This document shows, piece after piece, positions 1 through 6,189 of a stretch of 27,336 nt of DNA; within the stretch, counting starts at the first letter, position 1, and each line of letters begins with the position of its first letter. The stretch comes from a virus, in IMG/VR virus record IMGVR_UViG_3300024518_001076, positions 1 through 27,336 of that record, one strand, 5' to 3'. A program made the position numbers and the translations under genes. The notes under the pieces are model-generated. The model worked only from the letters and a program-made list of their open reading frames with translations. It searched no databases and was not told the DNA's origin.

Positions 1-259
1 CTAACACCAAAAAGGTGAGCATTGTTATAGGTCGCCAGTTTCTTTGCATCCAGCTTTCGCCTGTGGCCTCTGCTGTGATTACCTTGGTCTTACTATCAAG
101 TATTTTTGTCTCATACTCAATAACCTTAGCTAAAAGCGCGTTTTCAATTGACTTTATAGTCGCTTTTAAGTTTAACTTTTCTTCGCTGCTGGTGTGTACG
201 TTATCAATCAATTCTGCAGCTGGCTTAAATATACCGCCAATAAAACTAAGCACATCCAT
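1..259 (-). CDS. Phage holin, 3-TM family (N-terminal part, cut by window edge)
   Basis: Holin-type membrane protein expected to permeabilise the inner membrane at lysis. The gene begins at ATG 259-257 and runs off the left edge, so only the first 86 residues are visible. They show a short hydrophobic N-terminus, a charged helical region (residues about 20-65), and then ESWMQRNWRPITMLTFLVL (residues 68-86), where a membrane segment begins. The QRNWRPITML signature is typical of the GTA_holin_3TM (PF11351) family, in which a soluble helical N-terminus precedes transmembrane helices. The start codon overlaps the stop of the preceding gene (TAATG), indicating translational coupling at the end of the lysis cassette. 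Family assignment rests on the motif; the rest of the protein cannot be seen. Confidence 0.8.
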   Translation of the reverse strand, partial: MDVLSFIGGIFKPAAELIDNVHTSSEEKLNLKATIKSIENALLAKVIEYETKILDSKTKVITAEATGESWMQRNWRPITMLTFLVL

Positions 260-495
260 TATCTAACCCTCTTTATAATCAGTTTACCGTGCCGAATAAA
301 CGAAACCTCAGTAACGCCAACGCCAGATAAATACCGCTTTAATTCTTTTGCGTCCGACATACCAATGGCACCGTAAAGCCCTTTAATAAAAACCTTATCA
401 TTATCATAAATAAGTGTGCAAACGCCCGTAAACGTAGTTTTAGTTTCTTTAAACCGATACAACTCTATTCGGTCTTGTATCCGTTCTGACCCCAT
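259..495 (-). CDS. Small hypothetical protein in lysis region
   Basis: A 78-residue, mostly soluble protein with no signal peptide or membrane segment. The C-terminal half reads as alternating strands and a helix, with SDAKELKRYLSGVGVTEVSF followed by a basic tail. It starts with ATG 2 nt after the stop of the DUF5675 gene and its stop overlaps the start of the holin (TAATG), so it is translated as part of the lysis operon. Small proteins of this kind often sit beside phage lysis genes, but I do not recognise a named family. No function can be assigned. Confidence 0.6.
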   Translation of the reverse strand: MGSERIQDRIELYRFKETKTTFTGVCTLIYDNDKVFIKGLYGAIGMSDAKELKRYLSGVGVTEVSFIRHGKLIIKRVR

Positions 496-497
496 AT

Positions 498-842
498 TTA
501 AGCATCCCGTATTTCTACCACGTAATTAGTCCGCTCATCACCACACCACCATTTAAGCGTGTTTAAATCTGTCTTGCTCATCAGAATACAGCCTTCACTA
601 TGGCTTGGTTTTGAGCCTTCATGTATTTCAATATCAGTTCGTCCATCAACGCTTAATATTCTAAACCATTGGAACCTTCCATGGGTATCGCGCATGAACT
701 TATAGAATCCCGCCGGTATACAAGAAACGCCCACCTCGTTGTCTTTCCACGGTCTTTCAAGTGTTTTAATCTCACCCCCATCTGGTAGGGTTAATATACC
801 ATTGGTACGGTCTGAAGGTGATTTAAGGCGCTGTAGTATCAT
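498..842 (-). CDS. DUF5675 family protein, possible cell-wall enzyme
   Basis: A 114-residue protein that I assign to the DUF5675 family from its core: GILTLPDGGEIKTLERPW, then IPAGFYKF, then IEIHEGSKPSHSEGCILMS. The last stretch places a His, a Ser-His and a Gly-Cys in the arrangement seen around the catalytic cysteine of L,D-transpeptidases (SHGC-like), so a peptidoglycan-related activity is conceivable. That is inference; the family has no function I can cite. I chose ATG 842 because it forms an ATGA overlap with the stop of the upstream coiled-coil gene. A longer reading from ATG 905 would add 21 residues that are only an out-of-frame copy of that gene's membrane segment. It lies among holin-like genes and is the only endolysin-position candidate visible. 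Confidence 0.7.
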   Translation of the reverse strand: MILQRLKSPSDRTNGILTLPDGGEIKTLERPWKDNEVGVSCIPAGFYKFMRDTHGRFQWFRILSVDGRTDIEIHEGSKPSHSEGCILMSKTDLNTLKWWCGDERTNYVVEIRDA

Positions 843-1180
843 GGTATTAGTATTGTTTTTATTAAAGCGACTGCCACCGCGCCAAATAGACCAACCGAGA
901 CCCATTTCAAATGCCTAACCTGACCTTTAAAGTCAATCATTAAAGCTTGGTTTGTTTTGACATCTGACATTTCAGTGTTTAGCTTGTCGATTTTGCCCGA
1001 CATCAAGTTGCTATTGATTACAACGTTATTTATCTCGACTTGTTGTACCTGTATCTGGGTTTGTGTCTTAGATAATTCTTTTAGGTTGTCGTTAATATTT
1101 TTGTTAAATTCTGACTGGCTAGCCATAAACAAACTAATCTTTTCGTCTAGCCTCGCAAGTTGCTCTACTGTTGCGCTCAC
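839..1180 (-). CDS. Coiled-coil protein with C-terminal membrane anchor (XhlA-like)
   Basis: A 113-residue protein starting with GTG, which forms a GTGA overlap with the stop of the upstream membrane protein. Residues about 5-80 are a long polar helix with heptad-like spacing (LDEKISLFMASQSEFNKNIN and onward). Residues 93-112 (VSVGLFGAVAVALIKTILIP) form one C-terminal transmembrane helix. This layout, a cytoplasmic coiled coil plus a single anchor, resembles XhlA-type haemolysin/holin-associated proteins encoded in phage lysis cassettes. The position among lysis genes supports a role there, possibly as a holin partner. It could equally be an unrelated membrane-tethered coiled-coil protein. 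Confidence 0.65.
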   Translation of the reverse strand: MSATVEQLARLDEKISLFMASQSEFNKNINDNLKELSKTQTQIQVQQVEINNVVINSNLMSGKIDKLNTEMSDVKTNQALMIDFKGQVRHLKWVSVGLFGAVAVALIKTILIP

Positions 1181-1578
1181 TTAAACACCCCCACGCTATT
1201 AATATAGCTTTTGTGCTGTTTATAATTATTAATAAGCAAACAACAGACATAAAAAACAACACTCAAGCCCCCGGTAATCATTAACGCAAATTCAAATAAT
1301 TCAACAATAACACCAATATTTAAAGGTTGGTGCCAAAGAGTATATTTTAACGTGTTGTAAAAACCAACATGAACAAGAAAGTGCAATACGCTGGTAAATA
1401 AACTAGCCGTAGCATACCATAATAATAGTTGTGATTTTATTTTTTTAGAAAGGTTGGCGGCTATTATAGATACTATTCCATAACTTGCGCTATATCCGAG
1501 ATAATACCAATCAGCATTTAAATTATTGCATCCATAAATTAACACAAACGCTAATAAAACAACCGCCAACTTAATCAC
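1177..1578 (-). CDS. Multi-spanning membrane protein, holin candidate
   Basis: A 133-residue hydrophobic protein with about four predicted membrane segments: residues about 3-16, 32-44 (ASYGIVSIIAANL), 50-72 and 88-116. Its tail is basic and cytosolic-looking. It begins with GTG that overlaps the stop of the upstream lysine-rich peptide gene (GTGA) and ends in another GTGA overlap with the coiled-coil anchor gene. The N-terminus resembles a signal peptide ending near GC, but the residues before the Cys do not fit a good lipobox. Location beside the DUF5675 gene and the 3-TM holin suggests a lysis or membrane role such as a second holin or antiholin. No family is recognised. Confidence 0.6.
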   Translation of the reverse strand: MIKLAVVLLAFVLIYGCNNLNADWYYLGYSASYGIVSIIAANLSKKIKSQLLLWYATASLFTSVLHFLVHVGFYNTLKYTLWHQPLNIGVIVELFEFALMITGGLSVVFYVCCLLINNYKQHKSYINSVGVFK

Positions 1579-1664
1579 TTTTTAGGTTTCTTTTTAGATT
1601 TAGGCTTAACCGGTGTTTTTTTGTAAGCCGGTGATGGCTTACCCTTGTCTTTACTTCTTGGCAT
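1575..1664 (-). CDS. 29-residue lysine/proline-rich peptide
   Basis: A tiny ORF of 29 residues beginning MPRSKDKGKPSPAYKK and ending in a dense KPK/KKK tract. More than 40% of residues are Lys and there are no acidic residues beyond one Asp. It has a good ribosome-binding site (AAGGGG, 8 nt before the ATG), starts 5 nt after the upstream stop, and its own stop overlaps the GTG start of the next gene. This fits a genuinely translated, coupled ORF. The composition suggests nucleic-acid or polyanion binding, for example to packaged DNA, but this is inference from composition alone. Confidence 0.55.
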   Translation of the reverse strand: MPRSKDKGKPSPAYKKTPVKPKSKKKPKK

Positions 1665-1669
1665 TTTAT

Positions 1670-1990
1670 TTACCCCTTAAATTCTTCTTCGACTGTGCCG
1701 TCAACTAGTATCTCCGCTACTCTTGGCGCTAACAATATGCCAACAGATACCAAGTAATTCAGAGCATCAGTATTTGATGGCATATCCAAATCGACATAAG
1801 TCGTCATCTCAAGTTCCTCTTTGATGTCAATAACAATGTCATCAGTAGACTTACGGATTAATGTGCGCTCTGGCTGTGTTAACCGATTACGAAATGCGCG
1901 TTTTGAGATGTGGCGTATTGCCGGTGGGGTTACCTGCAATGTGCCTGCGCTTTCTATTTTATGCTTTCCGCTGTCTGAGATTATATTCAT
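1670..1990 (-). CDS. Hypothetical tail-region protein
   Basis: A 106-residue soluble protein. The middle carries ISKRAFRNRLTQPERTLIRK and the C-terminal half carries DALNYLVSVGILLAPRVAEI. I associate this pairing with small proteins encoded next to tail-fibre genes in other phages, although I cannot name a database family. The stop of the preceding gene overlaps its ATG (ATGA). The position directly downstream of the fibre genes suggests a fibre accessory or assembly role, which is inference. Confidence 0.6.
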   Translation of the reverse strand: MNIISDSGKHKIESAGTLQVTPPAIRHISKRAFRNRLTQPERTLIRKSTDDIVIDIKEELEMTTYVDLDMPSNTDALNYLVSVGILLAPRVAEILVDGTVEEEFKG

Positions 1991-2415
1991 AGTATTGGCC
2001 TAACTAGATATTCAAGGGTTACTGATGTATCTGTTGTTGATTGTATTTCTAATACTAACGATGTATTGCAGATAAATCCCGGTTCAGTTGTTGAGCTTGA
2101 AAATGAGTTACTAGCGGCTCCATAAAGGACTAATGCGGTGGAGGCAACGGATGCTATGGAGTCATTCCATATTACCACGCCGTCAACCGTCATTTTTACT
2201 GTGTAGGCTTCTGAAATCATATCGTCAAATAGAAGCCCGCTAATTAAAAACTTTCCCGTTAAGCTAAGTGCTGTTGTTAGCCCCGCCGTAGCGTCTATTC
2301 CTGCTATCTGCTTATATCCAGTGTTTGAAATGAGCTTTGAATTAGGCCAGGTTAAATCTGGGGCGAGCGTTGGTATACCCGAACTTCCACCCAATAAAGA
2401 CGTTTTAATCGTCAT
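1987..2415 (-). CDS. Small beta-rich virion-associated protein (putative)
   Basis: A 142-residue protein rich in Ser/Thr/Val/Leu with alternating polar and hydrophobic residues, and almost no charged residues in its centre. It reads as an all-beta, jelly-roll-like domain, for example YTVKMTVDGVVIWNDSIASV and SLVLEIQSTTDTSVTLEYLV. It starts with ATG one nt after the stop of the head-binding tail fibre gene and is therefore co-translated with it. A role as a fibre tip, fibre-bound receptor-binding domain or capsid decoration is plausible from fold type and position. No family recognised. Confidence 0.55.
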   Translation of the reverse strand: MTIKTSLLGGSSGIPTLAPDLTWPNSKLISNTGYKQIAGIDATAGLTTALSLTGKFLISGLLFDDMISEAYTVKMTVDGVVIWNDSIASVASTALVLYGAASNSFSSSTTEPGFICNTSLVLEIQSTTDTSVTLEYLVRPIL

Positions 2416-2416
2416 G

Positions 2417-3334
2417 TTATAGCTCCCAATCGCTTATTCCGTCGGATTTTAATGTAATTGACTCGCTAGATGCAGAGTCCATAGTAATACTGGTATCTGT
2501 GCCGCCTGAATAGCTTATTGTATCACTTCCTGAGCGAGATATAACAGGCTTAAAAGTTTTATAAGCGTCTGGCAAATCTATTTGAATAGTTTGATTAACT
2601 GATATGCTGCTAGCTGCCGGCAATGTGTACGCACCACCGTCTTGAATCTCGTTAATGCGTAAAGCTGTTAACACGCCGCCACCAGTTTGTGGTATGACTG
2701 TTACGCTATTCGCTGAGAAGGTGCCCAGTGATGATTCTAACGCCATTACCTCTGGCAACTTAGCCCCATTTAAAGCAGGTAGCCAGTTTGTACCGGTATC
2801 AGTTGTAGGCTCATTTGATAGGTTGGCATCAACCATTGAGCGCCACAAATAACCCTCATTTGATTGTACGATATCACCAGTTGAATAAGGCTTCTGACTG
2901 TTGTAAACATCAATGAATCTGACTTCCATCCAGAATGAATTTGCATTAGGCGTTAGCGTTGGGTCATTACCTTGATTGGTGTCTTGCAGCGATATGTAGA
3001 ACACACCTAAGGCGGTTTTGGCGATATCATCTTTGTCATATACAACTGTCTCGTCATATACTTCAAAGTCACCTAAAGCGCCTTCACCGCCTACAGGGTC
3101 ACGTTCCCACACTTGCTGACTGTTAGCATCTTGCAATACTACTCTAGCTTTGCCAGTGTAAAAGGTGTTTGGCACTCGACCTAAAGCGCCAAGCTCAACA
3201 GGGTTAGTGTTTGCTATGGTTTCTAAGTCGTCTTTATACGTAGTCAATAAGCTGTTAGTGCCTGACTTGTAAAAGTAAAGTTTTCCGTAAGGTGGGTATG
3301 AAAACCCTGGTACTGGATTTATAAAACGTGGGAT
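2417..3334 (-). CDS. Head-binding tail fibre/spike protein with apparent ATC start
   Basis: Tail fibre-type protein. The N-terminus resembles the head-binding domains of podovirus fibres and spikes: PRFINPVP, then GKLYFYKSGTN, NTNPVELGALGRVPNTFYTG and QVWERDPVGG. This would attach the fibre to the gp10/gp4-like tail hub. Later, about residues 150-190, a YSTGDIVQSNEGYLWRS segment resembles a CBM5/12-like carbohydrate-binding module, and the C-terminus is beta-rich. The conserved N-terminus extends 29 codons upstream of the first conventional start (TTG at 3247), and no ATG, GTG or TTG is in frame before the stop at 3355-3353. A perfect Shine-Dalgarno AAGGAGGT lies 5 nt before an ATC codon at 3334-3332, exactly where homologues would have the Met of MPRF. 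I therefore call the start at ATC 3334 (305 residues); a base error turning ATG into ATC is the main alternative. Confidence 0.75.
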   Translation of the reverse strand: MPRFINPVPGFSYPPYGKLYFYKSGTNSLLTTYKDDLETIANTNPVELGALGRVPNTFYTGKARVVLQDANSQQVWERDPVGGEGALGDFEVYDETVVYDKDDIAKTALGVFYISLQDTNQGNDPTLTPNANSFWMEVRFIDVYNSQKPYSTGDIVQSNEGYLWRSMVDANLSNEPTTDTGTNWLPALNGAKLPEVMALESSLGTFSANSVTVIPQTGGGVLTALRINEIQDGGAYTLPAASSISVNQTIQIDLPDAYKTFKPVISRSGSDTISYSGGTDTSITMDSASSESITLKSDGISDWEL

Positions 3335-3339
3335 GGGGC

Positions 3340-3347
3340 ACCTCCTT
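3340..3347 (-). promoter_or_regulatory. Perfect Shine-Dalgarno fixing the ATC start of the tail fibre gene
   Basis: AAGGAGGT reads on the minus strand at 3347-3340 and is followed after GCCCC by the ATC codon at 3334. It is among the strongest ribosome-binding sites in the window. It would be oddly placed, about 90 nt upstream, if translation began at TTG 3247. A small hairpin (TTGCTTTC / GAAAAGCAA, with one bulged base, plus-strand 3346-3366) abuts its 5' side and could modulate access. Confidence 0.7.
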
Positions 3348-3469
3348 GCTTTTCATTAGAAAGCAATCTAAAATTATTTTTTAACATATTTAAGGCTGGC
3401 ATAATGGATTCCAAAAAAATTGAAATAAAAGAAAGCAGACAAATATTAAGTTGCGCGGTTTTTATTGTA

Positions 3470-5176
3470 TCATTCATTATCTTCTACCTCATCTTTAGAT
3501 GATATAGCTGCGCCAGATGGAACTGTAGCCATAAACTTAGCCATCTCTCGCTTAAATTGAGCTGCCTTTACCGCATCTTTGACTGTATCACTCGCTATAT
3601 TTTCCAGCGTGGTTAGGTCTATATTTGGATCTAAAAGCAAGTCAGACAGGTCAGATAAGCTCCTTTTACTTTTAGGAACAATTTCCAAGTAAGCTTTAGT
3701 TATTTTCTTCGCGTCATTGCCAGCTAATTGCATTGTTTTTAAGAAATTGGCATTGCCTCTCGCCAGCTTGTTTGCGATTATCTTTGATGCGGTTCCTACC
3801 GTAACGGCTGTGACAGCAACGGGAAGTGCCGCTCCGCTCATGCCAAGAGAGGCGGCAACTCCACCAGTACCCGCACCACTAACCATTGCAGAGAATACGC
3901 TAGGGCTGTTTTCAAATTTAATGCCCATTCCTCCAACCAAAGAGGCAAAATTCTGCTTGAAATCTCCATCAGTTACTTTTCTTATTGCTGCGATATCATC
4001 CTTAGATAGAAACTTTCTGGTTGTTTTATTATTTATTAACCTGTTAAGTTCGTTTCTAATTCCTTTGTCTATTCCAGCTTTTCTGCTAGCGCCAATTGTA
4101 ATGGCCTCCTCTAGCATTTCAGCCCTCTTAGCCCTGCCGTAAAGCTTACCAGCAGCATTTAATTTTTTGGATATGTCTGATGCTTGTATGTTCCCAGTCC
4201 TGGCCATATCGTTCACGTTAATATCAGCAATAAAAGAGTCAACCTCGTCTAAAACTAGCAATGCCTGTCTTGTTATATTCTTATCCATTGGGTTTACAGC
4301 GTTTTGAGCTATTTTTCTTAGGTCTGTAATCTCATTGATTGGAATTGGAACGCCCCTATTAATATCTTTTTTTATGGCGTTGATCGATCTAAATACTGGG
4401 TCTGAAACACCTTCTCTAATGCCTTCTTTTTTAGCCAGCACATCAAGTGCATTCTCAAGTCGCCCTAGTGATGTTTTTTTAACTACAGCACCGGAATCAT
4501 TAACCTCTTTATATAGTACGCTGGCCGCCTTCCTGACTTGCGCGTTTTCTGGGGCTGACTCAACCAAAGTTTTTTTGATTAAATTATTACTAGGAGGTTT
4601 AACTTTTGAAAGCCTCCCAGCCCCTTTAAAGCCTAGAATTTCAAGCGCCGCCGTTGGTAACGTGTGCGCCATCGTAGCAAGTAAAGGCCCAGCCGATTCA
4701 AAGATAGTGCCCTCTGTTGCTTCTAAAGTGCTATCACCTAAAAACTTCTCAGTGTTAGATATGGCCTCACCTACTGGCGCAAGTGTTTCACCAATTGCTT
4801 GCTGTTGACTAACGCCTGCATCAGTTGACGGTCTAAATGTCAACGAGTCTCTGACAGATTCAACCGCTCTAGCACCTGCGCCTTGTTCGGCAAATGGGTT
4901 CGCTGATTGAACTATCCCTGCAAGCCCCGCCAAAGGTTCTGCTATCATACTAGAGCCAAAGCTTGCTGCATTCTCTATGCCGCCAATAATAGATTTCTCT
5001 AAATCCGACGCGCCTGACATAATGCCGGCTTCTTCTGTAGGTTCTTTAGGTGTCACGCCAGCCTTAGATTGACCCTGACCAATCACCCTTTTAACGGTAG
5101 CCTGTATAACCTGCGGGTCTGTCCCATCTGGAAACTCTAACACCCTACCATCTGATAGCTCTGCTCTAATACTCAT
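3470..5176 (-). CDS. Ejection (DNA transfer) protein, P22 gp16-position
   Basis: A 568-residue protein in the last position of the ejection module, where P22 has gp16. The N-terminus (MSIRAELSDGRVLEFPDGTD, then PQVIQATVKRVIGQ) is a short domain often found at the start of podovirus internal virion proteins. The middle is helical and charged, and residues about 425-475 are Gly/Ala/Val-rich and hydrophobic (for example GMSGAALPVAVTAVTVGTAS), suiting membrane insertion during injection. The start overlaps the upstream stop (ATGA). Such proteins are packaged in the head and pass into the host envelope ahead of the DNA. The assignment rests on position, N-terminal motif and composition, not on strong similarity to P22 gp16. 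Confidence 0.65.
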   Translation of the reverse strand: MSIRAELSDGRVLEFPDGTDPQVIQATVKRVIGQGQSKAGVTPKEPTEEAGIMSGASDLEKSIIGGIENAASFGSSMIAEPLAGLAGIVQSANPFAEQGAGARAVESVRDSLTFRPSTDAGVSQQQAIGETLAPVGEAISNTEKFLGDSTLEATEGTIFESAGPLLATMAHTLPTAALEILGFKGAGRLSKVKPPSNNLIKKTLVESAPENAQVRKAASVLYKEVNDSGAVVKKTSLGRLENALDVLAKKEGIREGVSDPVFRSINAIKKDINRGVPIPINEITDLRKIAQNAVNPMDKNITRQALLVLDEVDSFIADINVNDMARTGNIQASDISKKLNAAGKLYGRAKRAEMLEEAITIGASRKAGIDKGIRNELNRLINNKTTRKFLSKDDIAAIRKVTDGDFKQNFASLVGGMGIKFENSPSVFSAMVSGAGTGGVAASLGMSGAALPVAVTAVTVGTASKIIANKLARGNANFLKTMQLAGNDAKKITKAYLEIVPKSKRSLSDLSDLLLDPNIDLTTLENIASDTVKDAVKAAQFKREMAKFMATVPSGAAISSKDEVEDNE

Positions 5177-6180
5177 GGTATTTGGTTTCCATTGACATCA
5201 AATTTAATGACGTTTGCACTAGGCTGGTTAATTTCAAATGTTTTAGGTATGCGCCTCATGATTGATGTTGAGAATTTATCGGGCAGGCTATCCCCATAAG
5301 TATCAAGATAATCAGTTATTTGAGTCCGAGAGGATTCAATTGCAGAGTTTGACAGCCCCTGTGCTGTGTCAACAAATTGCTGTATCTGCTTACCACCTAG
5401 TATTTCACCGCTTGCAAGCTTGTTATACATATTTCTTATGCCTTCTGGGACGCCAGCAGAGTTTTGAGCCGTTGAAAACTCACCCTCTCTAACAACTGAC
5501 GTAGGGTCTAGCGCCTTCATAAATTTAAAAACAAGAGCAATTGACGCAGGGCCACTAGGCATTTTTTGTAACTTAGATAGGTCGTTAGCAGTATTGTGTA
5601 TTAATGTTGTGTCTTTAAGAAACCCAGTAATGTCCTTGTTGATAGACTGCTTATCTTTCAGTGACAGCGCCTCCCCGCTTTTTTTCTTAGCTGCAATTGC
5701 ATCTAATCTACTTGCTGCAGTTGGGTCTATAGAATAAGTGCCAGTGTTTGGATTAAAGACCATACCACCTTCTGCTTTTTGTTTATCCGACTGTTTTTTT
5801 GTTTCTGGTGCTTTGTAACTATCATCAAATAAAGACCTGTAATTACCAATCATACCTAAAGCACCATCAACGTCACCAGCGCGTAAGGCGTTATAGACTT
5901 CCATTGTTTCGCGTGGGTTTCCTCCGCTCATTGATGAATCTTGTGCCCTTCCGCTAAGAAAGTCCATCGCCCCCTGCGTATCGCCATTTCTGATTAATAA
6001 TTCCGCTGTCTTGGCATCATCTGTCATTGCTTGTCTACGCTGGGCATCCTCCACACCCATAATCTTCATGGCGTTTATTTTGCGCCCCTCAATGCCGTCA
6101 AATAAGCTGCTAGTTGCTGCGATTGCGCCTTTTACACCAGCCCCCCTATTAGCGGGGTTGTAAAAATCATACTGTGCCAT
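5173..6180 (-). CDS. Internal virion / ejection protein
   Basis: A 335-residue, mainly helical protein. Residues about 215-262 contain ALVFKFMKALDPTSVVREGE, then FSTAQNSAGVPEGIRNMYNK, a motif block I recognise from phage DNA-injection proteins. The N-terminus is Gly/Ala-rich and the centre is lysine-rich. It lies between the repeat-rich ejection protein and the gp16-position protein, 9 nt after the former and overlapping the latter by ATGA, so the three are probably made together in fixed ratio. Role: packaged protein helping DNA cross the periplasm. No enzyme motif seen. Confidence 0.65.
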   Translation of the reverse strand: MAQYDFYNPANRGAGVKGAIAATSSLFDGIEGRKINAMKIMGVEDAQRRQAMTDDAKTAELLIRNGDTQGAMDFLSGRAQDSSMSGGNPRETMEVYNALRAGDVDGALGMIGNYRSLFDDSYKAPETKKQSDKQKAEGGMVFNPNTGTYSIDPTAASRLDAIAAKKKSGEALSLKDKQSINKDITGFLKDTTLIHNTANDLSKLQKMPSGPASIALVFKFMKALDPTSVVREGEFSTAQNSAGVPEGIRNMYNKLASGEILGGKQIQQFVDTAQGLSNSAIESSRTQITDYLDTYGDSLPDKFSTSIMRRIPKTFEINQPSANVIKFDVNGNQIP

Positions 6181-6189
6181 AATTACCTC

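Noticed and set aside
498-905. Longer DUF5675 reading starting at ATG 905.
   Set aside because: The extra 21 residues are an out-of-frame reading of the upstream gene's membrane segment; ATG 842 forms an ATGA overlap and begins at the family's natural start.
3319-3477. Minus-strand 52-residue ORF with a hydrophobic segment in the gap between the gp16-position gene and the fibre gene.
   Set aside because: No ribosome-binding site, and its 3' half overlaps the fibre leader and N-terminal codons in another frame; the fibre reading is supported by conserved sequence.
4335-4808. Plus-strand ORF of 157 codons antisense to the gp16-position ejection protein.
   Set aside because: No ribosome-binding site or protein-like composition; it is explained as a shadow of the minus-strand gene, like several other plus-strand ORFs over the large structural genes.
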